Shown here piece after piece: positions 1-12,400 of a stretch of 64,000 nt of DNA (the first letter of the stretch is position 1; each line of letters opens with the position of its first letter). The notes beneath the pieces were generated by a model that saw only the letters and a list, made by a program, of their open reading frames with translations, made no database searches and had not been told where the DNA came from. A program made the translations under genes and the position numbers. The DNA lies in assembly GCA_019054805.1 (NCBI GenBank), contig JAHQIY010000004.1, positions 3,534,001 through 3,598,000 on the forward strand, given 5' to 3'. Source of the stretch: Brachionus manjavacas. Taxonomy: Eukaryota; Rotifera; Eurotatoria; Ploima; Brachionidae.

Positions 1-2841
1 GGATTTTTTTATCCTTTTTTATCTCATCCTTTTATTAGATTGAAGTGTCACATTCATTTCTTGTCAATATAAATTAAAAAATTTATTTTTTAATATTTTA
101 ATTTAGCTCTGCTCTCGGTACGATACTGCGCCGCTGATGGAACTGTTCTCGGTCGCAACTTTAAGAGTCGTCTTTTAGTGCCGTTTTTAAAATATCTCCT
201 GTAAATATATATTTTTTTAAAATAAATCAGTCATTTCTTTATCGGGAATTTTTTTTGATCTTACAGGTAAAATCGTATTTTTCATAAATTCATATTTCAT
301 ATTTCATATTTTCCAGATCTATGATATCTACTAACTTTGAAGCAATCAAAATGATACCATAATCTGCAATTTTCACATTCTATTGATTCCTCTTAACAAA
401 TACTTGAACAAAATGGACAAAAATAATTTTCTGATCAATTAATATCTTGCATGTTTTGATGTCTAAAAACTCAGATGTCTATTCATACAGTGAAAAAATG
501 AAATAAAATAATTTATCACTCATATAACTTTTATTAAAGTATTAGAACAATCTAAAAATCTATGATGCTTTTTAAGTAAAAATTGCTTTAAGTACTCCTG
601 TCCTTTACTACTGTATGAATTTAAAATCAATTTAATTTTAATCAAAATTATACTCTAAAAAAAGTTTTTCTTCATTTACTTTTCAATTCCTTAAAAAATT
701 CTGCCAATTCAGTAATTCCACCCGAATCAGTAATTATTGTAAAAAGCGAAAATTCCGTTTTTTAGTTTGTGATTTATGGAATAAAGAAAGTTTTTTTCTG
801 AATATTTTGTCAGAATTTGAGTCACGCAATTCCGGATTCCACTTAGAGGCAAAAAATAAAACTGTGCTAATCTAATTTAATTTGATATAAATTATCGATT
901 CTTAATTATTTTTGGATTAATTGTAGTGCTATGATTAGTTAACACAGTGATAGAGAATCTTTAGATACTTTATTTTTGATACTAAATATTTTAAAATAAA
1001 AAAATGGTAAAAATTTTATTTTTTTATAAATAAGTTTTGTTTAGTGATGAAATCGATTATTTAAATTCGAATATATCATTTGATTATAAATAAATTTGAA
1101 AAGTATGCTTAATATTTGAATCAAAAACTGAATATTATAAATATTCGATTAAGTATTTGAAAAAAATTAATAATCTATTCAATAATTGAAAAATAAACTT
1201 GAATTTAAAAATATTCAAAAAATAAATTGAGTTGATTTGCTTTTTGATTACCAATATTCGTGTCAGATTTCGAACAATCAACCCAACTCTTCTATCATTT
1301 TTAGGACCGGTCCCATACACTCGGCAAAAGAAAAAAGTTTTTTCAAAAGAACTTTCTTACATAATACAATAGTGGGTTTTCCTTATTTTTTTCCAAAACT
1401 CTATAAGCTCAATATTTCTAGCAGGTTCTAACTTTAATTTTTTTCAAAGCCAAAGTTGACTTAGTATTATTACTTATTATTATTATTAATTAACGGCGCA
1501 AACCCCAATCTAGAGTAAACCAAACAAATTCAGCACCATTTAAACTACTAGCTTTTCCTTTTTGATATCAGTTTCTTAATAAAATATTTTTTTCTTTGGT
1601 ATTTTAAAGTTCTCCATAAACCAACTTCAGAAGTAGCGTTTTCTACTTCTTCTAGCAATTGCAATACTAGCTTAAAATTATTTTTTATTTGAAACTGAAA
1701 AAAATCTTTAAAACATCGCGCTTTTCTTTTTCAATGTTATTTCAACAGTACCCAGTCAACTTTATTTTAAAGGATCTTTAAAGAAATTTTAGAGAAAATT
1801 GTAGAGTTTTTTTACAGGTAATCGTACATTTTTCTTTAAAATATCTTTAAAAAATTCTTTTAGATTTCTCTAATAAGTCTTCAAATTTTTTTTCAATCAA
1901 GATGAGTTAGCGGTATATAATTTTTAATTAAGGTCAATAAACATGATTTTGGGTCTCAAAAAATTTTCAATAGGCAAGATAGTAAAGATCAAAATCATGA
2001 TCAATAAAGCTGCCATAAAGCTAGATATCCAGTAAAAAATGACATTATTCTATTGTTTATAATCTAAAGAAAATGTTTAATAGGCAATTCAAATAAAGTA
2101 ATAAAATCTTTTGATTATCACTTAGTGATGTTGGTTTTGTGGTTAGCTAATTTTGGTTAGCCAAAAATCTATAAACCAAAAATTCGGTTAACCTAATCTA
2201 TTTAATTTCAATATAATTAGTTTAAAAAAGTAACTCCTATTTTTTTAATAAATTTAATTCATTTTTTTTATGCTTTTTCAAAATTGTATGAAAATTTTTG
2301 TTAAAAGACTAAAAATACCCCGTTTATCGTTAAATTTTGTATAAAAAAAATATTAAAATATAGAATTGACAAAAAGTAATAAAAACCTGATTTAGCTCTA
2401 CTCTTTTTAAGTTTAAAAGCTTTACATATTTTTTCACTTCACATTACTGTTAGTTCATGCTAATAGCAATCAAAATAATTTATTTTTGTGTTAGACATTT
2501 CTTACTTTTCTTACTTAGCCACCTTGAAAACATTGAATCAAAATAGGAAAATGATTTTTGTGATCGTATTAAAAACATTTTTGAAATTACCCTCAAAGGA
2601 CATGCGTTTTTATTACAGAAATGCTCGTTTTTAATATTCTTTAAGAAATTAAAAAACACAATAAATAAATTATTATCATATATTTTTATATCTTAAAGCA
2701 CAAATGTTAATTTGATTTCGATTGAATTTTTTTGTGAGATTTTTAAATTTAACAAGCTATATTTTGAATAATGCTCGTGTAAGGTGAAAAAAAATTGTAA
2801 CATTTCATTTGAAATTATTTTTTGAAAAAATTAAAAAAAAA
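1..2841. other. AT-rich intergenic DNA
   Basis: No gene could be supported apart from the weak exon-like block at 107-204. The region is low-complexity A/T with many short runs. A short TTA repeat lies near 1470-1487. A block at about 1708-1746 recurs near 37143-37175, so some of this is dispersed repeat. Around 2130-2205 there are several copies of a GGTTAGC/GGTTAAC-like word with inverted partners. Short open frames on both strands between 1135 and 1431 have no recognisable protein features. Confidence 0.6.
107..204 (+). other. possible terminal exon of an unidentified gene
   Basis: A short block with clearly more G and C than its surroundings follows an intron-like end (T-rich tract then AG at 105-106). 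In the frame that crosses the junction at base 106 it stays open for 32 codons and ends at TAA (202-204). The frame starting at 107 stops at 176-178. The protein is not recognised and the upstream part of the gene would lie left of the window. It could equally be a scrap of a repeat. Confidence 0.2.
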
Positions 2842-3391
2842 ATGGAAAAATTTGCCAATAGAGTCCAAGAAGAAATCGATTCCATCGATCGAGAGTACCT
2901 TAGAAAAATCCAGGTAAAAGTTAAAGTTTTTAAGAATGGATAAAATTAACAGATTTATATTCAGGGTAATATGTTCAGGTGCAACGCTAATTGTTGCGAT
3001 AACCCTAGCATATCACAAACAGATCTGGAACGATGCCTGGAAACTTGTTCACATCCAGCTGTCAAGGCTCAACAGTTCATGAACCAACAGATGCAAGAAA
3101 TTCAAGTATGAAAAGTTAAAATTTGGACCCCTATCCGAATATCGATAAGGTCCGATCAAGTAGTTATCAAATAAAATTATTTTTTTTTGCTAGGATAGAG
3201 TTCAGCGATGCTTGATGAGCTGTGCTGACGAGATCAAAGACAAATCTATGTTCAACAAAGCAGAAGACCTCGTGAATTCAGCCGAAATGAAAAAGTGCAG
3301 CGCTAAATGCGAAGATGAAATGCTTAAAATACTTCCAAATTATACCAAAAAAATGAGGGAATGGTTGAGCAAAGGAAATAATATGCAATAA
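2842..3391 (+). CDS. FAM136A: FAM136A-like protein, 3 exons
   Basis: The model joins exons 2842-2913, 2965-3105 and 3194-3391 (136 residues; human is 138). Both introns are GT-AG and phase 0. Visible family features are the early MFRCNANCC segment, two further Cys pairs spaced CxxxC (CLETC and CLMSC) and a last pair in CSAKC, then a Lys/Met-rich end. This is the twin CxxxC pattern of FAM136A, a small helical protein of the mitochondrial intermembrane space whose cysteines are thought to form disulfides. No cleavable presequence is seen, as expected for such proteins. GET1 follows 152 bp downstream on the same strand. An AATAAAA hexamer overlaps the stop region. Identification is from the Cys spacing and whole-length similarity that I recognise. 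Confidence 0.9.
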
Positions 3392-3543
3392 AAAATTTAG
3401 AAAAAAAAATTTTTTATTTAAATTCCAAATTTTTTAAAAAAATTTTTGATACATAAAGACACATAAATTTACATCGTGTGTGCACACAATTTAAAATTTA
3501 AAATTATAAATTTTTTGAAAATTTTTTTGAAAAATAATGAAAA

Positions 3544-4104
3544 ATGGAAATCAATTACTGGGCCATATTATTGTCGCTTGTTATTAACTTAATGAAGCGG
3601 TATTCGTCTAAACTGTGTTCATTGATTCTGCTCAAAGTTTATACCAAAGAAACGCCCGAGATTACTGAGTACAGAAATCAGCTCAAGTGTCTGAGAGAGG
3701 AAAAAAATTCAATAAATCCTATGGATCATTTTGCAAAATTTGCTCTGGTTGATCGAAAGATAAACAAACTAGTAGAAAAACTCAAGGAGAACAAAGGCTC
3801 AACACAATCAGACAGAATGAAAGTAATGATGTACATAAATGTTGTGTTCACAATTTTGACACTTGTGTTATCTTTGTTATTAATATGGTCAAATTATTCC
3901 AAGCCAATTATTGACTTTTCGAGCCTGTTGGACAAGTCTAATTTAAGTGAGCAGAATATTTTCTTTCCCCTGAACAAAATGCTAGCGTTTCCCAACAAAA
4001 ACGGAAATAACTCAATTGGCGTGACTGCTTGGCTGCTCATAGCAAATCGTTTCATAGACATTGTATTAAATAAAATAAATGCAATCAAAATTTTAAAAGA
4101 TTGA
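3544..4104 (+). CDS. GET1: GET1/WRB tail-anchored protein insertion receptor subunit
   Basis: Single-exon gene, 186 residues, starting at the first ATG of the open frame. It has an N-terminal hydrophobic segment (about residues 6-24), a charged coiled-coil stretch (about 45-92) containing FAKFALVDRKINKL, which matches the GET1/WRB signature, then a strong membrane helix (about 96-116) and a third weaker one near 160-175. In animals WRB/GET1 pairs with CAMLG in the ER membrane, receives tail-anchored proteins from the TRC40/GET3 ATPase through the cytosolic coiled coil, and inserts them. The gene lies just downstream of FAM136A. Nothing in the sequence shows co-regulation beyond the closeness. 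Confidence 0.9.
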   Translation: MEINYWAILLSLVINLMKRYSSKLCSLILLKVYTKETPEITEYRNQLKCLREEKNSINPMDHFAKFALVDRKINKLVEKLKENKGSTQSDRMKVMMYINVVFTILTLVLSLLLIWSNYSKPIIDFSSLLDKSNLSEQNIFFPLNKMLAFPNKNGNNSIGVTAWLLIANRFIDIVLNKINAIKILKD

Positions 4105-5828
4105 TTTTGATAATGATTTTTAATGACTATTTTGAGCTACTTTAAGATTATTAAACAATTAATTAATTTTTTGCTTTAACTTTTCCTCAAGTTTAAAAAA
4201 ATTATTTTTAGATAATCAAAAAACGTTCCGAGTCTTTCGATTGATTGAATCGAGACTTTAAGCAATTTTTTTTTTTAAGAAGTATTGTAAATTTATTCAA
4301 GAAATTTTGGGTGATTTTGATCGGAAATAAGTTGATTTTTGGGCAAAAACATAGTAATTCATATGCATCAATGAATTATATTTTTAAGAAAATTAAATCT
4401 TCATTAAGAAATTATTTTAAAATTTAGATCGAAATTTTTTTTACTTTTCCACAATTTTATTTAGAAAACAACAGCAAAAAGATAAAGATAAATTAAATGT
4501 GTTAATTGACAATAGAATTAATTCAAGTTAAAAGTTAAACGCCAAATTCTAAATATTGAAAGCAAAAAAAAAAAGAAGAATCGAAGAAGTTTTAGAACTA
4601 AAAGGATACAACTTTTAATTTTTAAGCTAATCGTTGATAGTGGGTAGCCAAAAAGTTATTTTTTTAACCCCCTCCTAAAAAAATTGACCTTCCTTGGTTT
4701 TCAAATATGCAGAATAAGAATTTTATTTAAGTTTAGATGAATAAAATTACTTTAAATCGTTAAAACGTAGTCAACATCTAATGATGACTCTAACATCCAA
4801 GAACCTTCTACTAAATTCCCTAAAACTATCACTAGATCTGAAAAGACTGATTTTGTAAGATTTTAAAATATAAGATTTTATTGACAATATTTTATCAAAT
4901 ATTAAAGGGCCAATTTTTTTGGCGAGCGGCAAAAATGCACCCGTATCCTTGTCCACCCGTTAAATTTTAGACGGTCTTTAAACGACCCAAAAAAGGGATC
5001 GCCAAAATTCTGACAGTATCTAAGACCGCTCGTTTAGTTATGTACGGATTTTTTGGTGGACAGAATTTTGGACGGTGAAATCGAACGGTCAAATAATGGC
5101 GAAAAATCGCTCGTTTAATGAACCGGTCCAATACCAAATGATATGCTTTACTAGATTTAGTGTTAAATTGATGGATTTTTTTTTGGAGTTAATAATAAAA
5201 TTTTAATGTTTAATATCAATTTTTTTTAGAAATTAAATAATAATATTTTAGTTTCAATTTAAAAAATTCTAAAATGCATCTAACTGTAATAAAAATTTAG
5301 AAAATTTGGGTGCCGTGTGGCATTTCACTAAAATTGGGTGCTGATTTTTTTTCCAAGTTAAGTAAATAAACAAACTAACCAACCAACAAATTGGTATTTT
5401 ATTTCTTTAAACAAAAAGTCTTTCGAAAAAAACAAAAATTTCTGAGCTGATAATTATCAAAGAATTAAATTAATATTTGTTTATGTTTCTTTAAAATTCT
5501 ACAAAAATACAACTATTATATTACATAAAATTGTACCATTCAAACTTTTAAAAATCAAACTAGCCCAATATTTTTAAATAAGATTTTCAAATGAATTTTT
5601 AATTAATTTAAATTTTAAACTAATTCCAATAAAATTAAAGCCATTATTGAATTAGTAAAATATAAATTTGAAATAGAATATTTTTTATTATTTCTCTAAC
5701 AGGATTTTTATTTTTCGTGAAAATTAAATTATGAAAAAGCCTTGTTCTCTTTCTTACCCTCAAATTTATACAACTGACCCTTGACCACTGTTTTTCTTAA
5801 AGGAAATTTCATAAAAATTAATTTTATA
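4105..5828. other. intergenic DNA with a structured repeat block
   Basis: AT-rich sequence without a supportable gene. The open frame at 4245-4427 has no ATG-supported or conserved protein. The one notable part is the GACCG/CGCCAAAA-rich block at about 4916-5140, listed separately. Confidence 0.6.
4916..5140. repeat. GACCG/CGCTCGTTTA-rich structured repeat block
   Basis: A GC-richer island in A/T DNA, built from short repeated words. CGCTCGTTTA occurs at 5027-5036 and again at 5108-5117. CCAAAATTCTG (5002-5012) pairs with its exact reverse complement at 5061-5071. ACGGTC/GACCG words recur on both strands. A second block of the same vocabulary sits at 16940-17115. I cannot assign it to a known transposon family. 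Confidence 0.45.
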
Positions 5829-6900
5829 AAATAATAATAATAATAATAATAATAAAAGAATGAAAGCTATAATGTGCTAGCACATGGAACGAGGGTTTAG
5901 CCTCATAATAATAGCTTGTTTAAATCAAGTTTATCAATTTTGCTTTTTAAAACATTGACTGTTTGTGAATTAATAACAACTCTATCAAGTCCATTCCAAA
6001 CATTGACCACTCTGTTGCTTAAAAAAATTAAATCTTTGCTCAAAATTCTTTACCACTTGTTTTTCTAACGTAAAATCATGACGTCTATGGGTTGAACAAA
6101 ACTTATTTTCTGGATTGTTCTAGAAGATCAGGAGTACATGCCAGTTGATCTTGTCGGGTCTTCGATAATTTTAAACATCTCCATCAGATTCCCTCTTAAT
6201 CTTCTGGTCTCTAGACTGGTTAAATTCAATGCAGCTAATCTTTATGAATAGCTTAACTCTTTTAGCTCTGGCACCAATTTATTAGCTCTTCTGTGGACTG
6301 ATTCTAAGACCTTGATGTCATTTTTTAGTACGGGTTCCAAACTTGAACTCCATACTCTAGATACGGTCAAACAAAAGCTTTGTTTAACTTACTGTTTCCT
6401 TGTCCGAGAATTTGAAAGTTAGCTTTATTGAACCTAAAACCGAATTGGCTTTATTTGCAGCGATGTTGACTTGATTTGTCCACTTCAAATTGTTAGTACT
6501 TATTATCCCTAGATCTCATTCCACTTCTGCTTTTGAAATACTCTTTTGATTAATTGTGAAGTTGAAATTCGGGTTATTCGTACCGCAGTACATCACTTTA
6601 CATTTGTCTTCGTTTAGCTTGATTAACCATTCGTTCGTCCATTTTTATATTTTGTTAAGATCATTCTCTAAAGCTATACAAGATTCTTCGCTGTTCACAT
6701 TTGATATCGACTTTGTGTCGTCAGCAAATATCTGACGCAGGTTTTCTAACATGCTTAGTCGTTAATGTAAACAATGAACAGAATCGGACCCAAAACCGAA
6801 CCTTGTGGGACTCCACTCTCAACACTAAACATTCAGACCTTGTTTCAATCACTCTCTGTCTTCTGCTCAGCAAAAAAGCTTTAACCCATTGAATAAATGA
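5829..6900 (-). pseudogene. degenerate CR1/L2-like LINE, 3' part
   Basis: Read on the minus strand, this is the second half of a non-LTR reverse transcriptase. It shows a decayed GVPQGSVLGP block, the FADDTK catalytic box, a W-T-N-E-W-L-I-K-L-N segment, then a DLGI...LKWTNQV segment and the leucine/arginine-rich C-terminal region. The frame is broken many times by stops and indels, so it is dead. The + strand begins with a run of TAA-type triplets (sense-strand tail (ATT)n), directly followed by the 14-bp palindrome at 5872-5885 (GTGCTAGCAC core). That marks the 3' end. The 5' part is missing, as is usual for truncated LINE insertions. Confidence 0.8.
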
Positions 6901-7979
6901 CTCATCAAAACCATAACATTCAAGTTTGTGAATATGTTTATATTTTCTAAAAAAAATTAAAAATATTCGAGTTTTATGGCACGTTTTTTACGCTAAAAAG
7001 CGAGCTAAAAACAATAAAAAATGCTCAGATAGTTTGTGAGGCGTTTTCGATTGATAAATCTATAAAATTTTTTAAAAATATATAGACTTAATTTTATTTA
7101 AAAAGTAATCCAAAAATCTTTTTATTAAAACAATTGTTTTAAAATTATAGTGATCAAAATAAATTTTTTCTTTAATAATTGAGCGTTTTATTAAATTTCA
7201 GGGTTGTAAATCATTAAGTAAAGTTGTTCTGTTAATTCATTGATAAGTTCAAACAAACGTGTTCAATTTTAATTAAAAAACCATATTAAAATTGTAAAAT
7301 ACCATTTTAATTCTTGATTGCAGGATTTCTAATCTTGTTTCAAGTTAGACTCTTTGAAATACAAAATCACAAATTATAAAAAATTGTTAAAAATTTCAAA
7401 ACATTCAAGTTATTTTCTAATTTTATAAGTAAAACTAGTTATTAAATACAGATAGATAATTTTAAAACTAAAATCAAAATTTGATTCCTTAAGAATTTTC
7501 TTAATTAGAATATTTCATAAAAAATTATGTAAATTAAAATGAAATATTTTTATTTTTAAATTAAATTATACTTTTTAATTACCTGCTATAATCAAATTTT
7601 TTGCCTCTAACCTTTTGACAAAAAATGTTAATAATTATCTTCTCTTTCTCTAAAATTAGAAAATTTAGCTTCATACTTTATTCTTACGAAGAATTTTACT
7701 TTAAATCTTCTGCAAGTAAATCATTCAAATAATTAATTTAATTAAAAAATAGATTTTTTTGATTCTAATTTGATTTATTTAAAAAATCTAAATAAAAAAA
7801 AATTAAATGAATAAGTTTAAGGAAGAATAAGTAAAAAAAAATAAAAAAAATATTATAGTTCCAATTTTACAATAAAATACTTGAATGGTGTTACTTGTTT
7901 GTACAGCCGCCCGAGACTAAAAAATTTAGGGTTCATAAAAGGAAATAAAATCCTGAGTTTTCAAAGTCAAAAAAAAAGT
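6901..7979. other. AT-rich intergenic DNA
   Basis: I see nothing supportable: long A/T runs, no conserved open frame, no clear inverted repeat. It separates the LINE remnant from the 3' end of the KCTD gene. Confidence 0.6.
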
Positions 7980-8903
7980 TCAATTATTCGATGTTAATTC
8001 AGTTATATGCCATCGTTCAACCAAAGAGCAATTATTGGTATCTTCAAGTGATCCTCGACGATCGCACACACAAGAGCTCAATAATTTGGCATTAGTTTTT
8101 TCAGCCAAAATCGAGCAAAATTGTTCTCTGTTTGGAGCAGCAGATTCAAGACCAAGATAGAAAATTTCTTCCCAATAGCCAGTCGAAATGCCGAGCCTTT
8201 TAGCCAGCCGGAATACTGCTTGCAATATGGTCATCAACTGAGGATCCGGACTATTTCCGTTCACACCACAAGGCTTACAAGAGATCATTTTTTCGTCATG
8301 CATAAACTTGAACTCACATACAAAAGTATCCAAATCTTTCAGTTTAGCTGATTGATTCAACCCACTTGGATTGATAAGACAGTTGATAAATTTTTTTGAC
8401 TTGGGCTCGAGAGAATTAACAGTGCTCATTATACGAATAGAGCCTATCAGAGTCTCCAAAGTTCCTTGGTGAAGTTTAGAAATGATGGTAAAATACATTT
8501 CCTTAGCACCGGTACTTTCGTTACTAGCTGCTGAAGCCAAAGAGGCCATCGACTGGCTTAGAGGAGTCTTTGGATTGAATTTATTTGGGAACAAACAATC
8601 CAGATATGTGACTATTGGTTCTATTTGGTAAAAATCGGCCTCTTGTCTTAGCTGTGAGTACTCGTTGAAATTTTCGGGTATGTTCAAGGTTTTGTCGCGG
8701 AGAAAATTTAGAATATGTCTAAAAATTGGGCCGTCACGGTCTATAAAAATCCTTTGTTTGGAGTCCGTGGCAGTTGGTATTTGCCCACTTATCATTCGGC
8801 AGAGCATCGAGTCCGGATAGCTTAATATAGTTGTCCGCGATGTGGTGTAATTGAAGCCTCCAACATTCAATTCTATTATCTCATTTTGATCGTTTGGCTT
8901 CAT
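7980..8903 (-). CDS. KCTD-family BTB/T1 domain protein
   Basis: Single-exon gene, 307 residues, ATG at 8903-8901 and TGA at 7980-7982. The N-terminal 110 residues are a BTB/T1 domain of the potassium-channel-tetramerisation (KCTD) type: IIELNVGGFNYTTSRTTI, YPDSMLCRM, IFIDRDGPIFRHILNFLRD and LRQEADFYQIEPI. Many KCTD proteins form ring oligomers and act as Cullin-3 adaptors or signalling regulators. No membrane helix is present, so it is not a channel. The middle holds a Ser/Ala-rich linker (about 118-130). The C-terminal half is globular-looking with a Cys cluster near residues 281-283 and a VERWHI end. I could not assign it to a vertebrate KCTD subfamily; KCTD6/21 and the KCTD12/16 group are the nearest by eye. 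Confidence 0.85.
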   Translation of the reverse strand: MKPNDQNEIIELNVGGFNYTTSRTTILSYPDSMLCRMISGQIPTATDSKQRIFIDRDGPIFRHILNFLRDKTLNIPENFNEYSQLRQEADFYQIEPIVTYLDCLFPNKFNPKTPLSQSMASLASAASNESTGAKEMYFTIISKLHQGTLETLIGSIRIMSTVNSLEPKSKKFINCLINPSGLNQSAKLKDLDTFVCEFKFMHDEKMISCKPCGVNGNSPDPQLMTILQAVFRLAKRLGISTGYWEEIFYLGLESAAPNREQFCSILAEKTNAKLLSSCVCDRRGSLEDTNNCSLVERWHITELTSNN

Positions 8904-9332
8904 TTTTTCAATTCGTAAAATCTAAAATTTAGACTTTATTCAAATGTTTAGAGAATTTAAATAAAAGTTTTTTTTTGTAATAAATGTCGAAGCCCTAAAG
9001 TTATTTTCTTTTTTTTTCTTTTCACTTTAAAATCCAGTTTGAAAATGATAACATTAATTCAAACTTGGAGTTTTTTTCAAATATTTTTATTAAGCTAGTC
9101 TGAATTCTGAAAGGTAGTGATCTTGCCCGGACTAAATGTAAAACTCATTCAAGGTAAACTAATGAAAATATCATTGTTGTATAACGACGAAGTGTAAAAG
9201 CCAAAAAAATAAACAAAAATCTGAAATTTTCCAAATCTCATCTTTATTTATAATAGAAAAAAATTGACTGAGCAATTTAACTTGGAATGAAAATAAACTA
9301 TTAAGCAATTTTTAAGGTAAAAATTCATGATA

Positions 9333-9443
9333 TTATTCATCATTAGAAGATAAGCAACTGGCCATTAAAACAGATCGATTGGAGCTTGTGTTCGATCTAA
9401 TACTATCCATTTGTTTGCGTAATTTTTGGCTAAACTTTTCGGG
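9333..9443 (-). other. possible last exon of an unidentified gene
   Basis: On the minus strand a TTTCAG acceptor-like end (9444-9449) leads into an open stretch of 36 codons ending at TAA (9333-9335). It encodes a basic, Ser-rich, C-terminal-tail-like peptide containing QMDSIRSNTSSNRS and ending SCLSSNDE. Without splicing, the same frame opens further to about 9487 and would prepend LLVCCSNKSQ. No upstream exon was found, so this stays a guess. Confidence 0.2.
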
Positions 9444-12400
9444 CTGAAATTTTCCGCTTTTTTGGCTTTTATTTGAACAACAGACCAAGAGGATTAATTA
9501 ATTTTTTTCTCTCGTAATATGCTTTATCCCCATTAATTTATTTTTAAATTAAGATTTGAAAATTAAACTGCAAGTATGCTCAAGCAATCAATGGAATTTC
9601 TGCTTTATTTTAAAAACTTAGAAAAACTTATGTTTTTTGCTAAGCAGATTCGAACTTCTTGCCTTGTTTTAGCTCAAGTTGTGTTAATTTTTGCATTGAT
9701 CATTCAGATTTTAAATAAATAGTTTAAATAGTTGCTTAATGAACCTTCGTTTCCTAATATTAACAAGAAATTTAAAATATATTAATTTTTATTTAATCGT
9801 TTTCTGATCAGATAAAAAATCATCCTTTTTTTTGTTTGTATTTCAGTACATTAATTGCCATATGATATTAAAAGGAAGATTTTAAAATTTTGTGCATTTA
9901 AAATTTAGAAACTATTGTGATAAAAAAAAAAATTAAGTCACATTGATCTCTCACCCTCATTCATCAAAAGTATTCACTTAAATTAACTGAGCTAAAAATT
10001 AAAAAAAAAAGAAGCTTTAATTTATTTCAATTTAAAATGTCCCTTGAATGTTAAGCAATAAAAGTAATTGAATAATTTTTAATTAAATTTTTTTTATGGG
10101 TTTCGTATCAAAAAAAAAAAAAACAGTGACAAAAGTAAAACAGCAGTATACACGATTGAAATAAAATAAAAATATAAACATGCCAAAGATTTTAAATTAT
10201 GATGAAAAAAATCAACTTAAGACATAAAATTTTTAAGGTTGTAAATTTTTTAATATTAATATTGTAAATCATTAACAATTCTAATATTCAAAAGCATTCA
10301 TCTATTTACCAAGATAATAAGTATATTTTAGTTTATTTTTTTCCTTACTTAAGTTTATATCCGATGGAAAAATTGAATTATTTTAAAAAAATAAAAAAAA
10401 TTAATAAAAAGTTATTGCCTAATTTTCAATTTATTATAAAATTCAGTTTATCGTACAAATAGAATTATATTATTTATCATGCTAACTTCAATTAAATAAA
10501 ATTAGTAAATAAATAAATAATATAATAAGTAGAAAATTTTATTACGGAGATAAACATTCTAATTAAATATTGAATGTAAACCTTGAATTCTCCGCTCTGC
10601 TTTTTAGTTAAACATATTTAATTTATTTATTTATTTGTTGGGAAAATGTCCAGAGAATGAAATTTTGATACATTATTTAATGTTTAGTTTAAATAAATTT
10701 TCAATATCTTGGTAAATAGCTAACTACTTTTTAATATTTAAATATAACAATTTGCTAGAAATTTTCATTTTTAAAATTTTTTGCGAAAAAAAAGTTAATG
10801 ACAAATTTCCTTCTATAAACTTTTCGCAATTAGAATTTGTTAGAAAACTTCAATCTATACAAAAATCAAATATTTAAATAGTAAGATAACTAGATAATTA
10901 TTTTAGAATTTTGAAAAATATATTTTTAAATTAAATTTTCCTAAAATCGAAATATCAAAATAAAAAAAAATATTAGGCAGTATTTAACTTTAATTTCAGT
11001 AATCGACTGAGTCTCATACATTCGAATATTCTTTTAAATTTTTTTTAAATGATTGAAAAAATCACTTAATCTTAATTCAAAATTTTCTTTTAAAAATTTT
11101 TAATTATCATTCAGTTTGAAAACCATTTATTCGGACCAAATGAAAAGCATTTATGCTAAAAAAATTTTTTTATTTAAATGGCGTAATTTGGCTTGAAAAT
11201 TCAAGAGCAATTAGGGTTCAATTTTAAAAAGATAATTAAAATCCCATAAAGACCTACGCTTGAGATTGCTTATCGTTAATCAACAATGATTGTCCGATAA
11301 ATTAGAACTTAAGATAGTCGATGAAAAAATTGCTCTTTATGCCTAATAGATTTACATTGTCACTATAATTTTTATGTAATTTAAATTCAAATAACAAGAA
11401 CTAAATTGCCTACGAAAATCAATATTTCATTAGGCAAAGTATCCGATGTTAAATACATTTAGATAAAAATGCATATTTTTTTCCTATTTCGAGCTAATAA
11501 TGAACACCAAACATCACAAGCTTACATAAACGACCTGGAGCCTATTAATTTTGATCAAATTAAAAAAACAAAATGTTGTGATTACATCACAATTTTTTGA
11601 AATAAAGAATTTAAATTTTTTATTAAATGCAAAATTATTGATTTTTTCATTTTTGTTCTCTCTCAAGCTCGCTCTATGTTCTTTAGCTGTTTAAAAATTC
11701 CAAAACAAATTTTATTTTGTCTCTAATTTGACATAAAAAATAAGAAAAACTTGACAGCTCTCCTAGGGTTGTTGTTTGATTTCAATTTTTTAAATCTCAT
11801 TCTTATATTCATGGTATCGTCAGATTACTAAAGCTTTTTTGAATTAGAAAAAAATCGAGCTTACATTTTAGAAATTAACTTTTACAAGTCGATTAATAAC
11901 AAATCGAATGTGTATAAACAAGATTACATCATTTTGCCATGAGCGTCTTAATGTTGTCTATTAAAATAAAAGGCCCCAAGCAATTGATATTTGCGATCAA
12001 AACAGCTAGAGTTTAATTAAGAACATATAAACTTGGTTTTGTAATAAAAAATAAGGATTTTTTTAGAGAATATTTAAAATTAGATTAGAGCTTGAAAGAA
12101 ACTAAACTTAGATAAACTAAGAACAAGAAAATAGAAGCTGAGTGTGTTCAATCTAAATCTAAATTCAATAACTATAAATTTGATTAGTTATGTAATTACT
12201 TTTGGGCCAAATTATGATCGTAAATTTCCTTGTATGATTAAAGTCTGCATGCAAAACTCTAACTTGACAGCAACAGGTTCGCCACCCAACTACATTAACA
12301 AGCAACAAATTTACATTTTGATGATGTAACCAAGGCTTTATCTTAGTCCTTTTTTATTTTTTTAAATCCAGCTATCAATTAAAATTTAAAAAAAAATTTT

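Noticed and set aside
1135..1431. Overlapping open frames on both strands around GGACCGGTCC (1303)
   Set aside because: Neither peptide looks real. The palindrome is only a possible lone word of the GACCG-type repeats.
4245..4427. Open frame after GET1
   Set aside because: Lys/Phe/Ile-rich translation of A/T DNA with no ATG-based conserved protein.
12144..12329. Open frame with a few glycine/proline residues
   Set aside because: No homology seen, no splice or promoter context, A/T-rich codons only.
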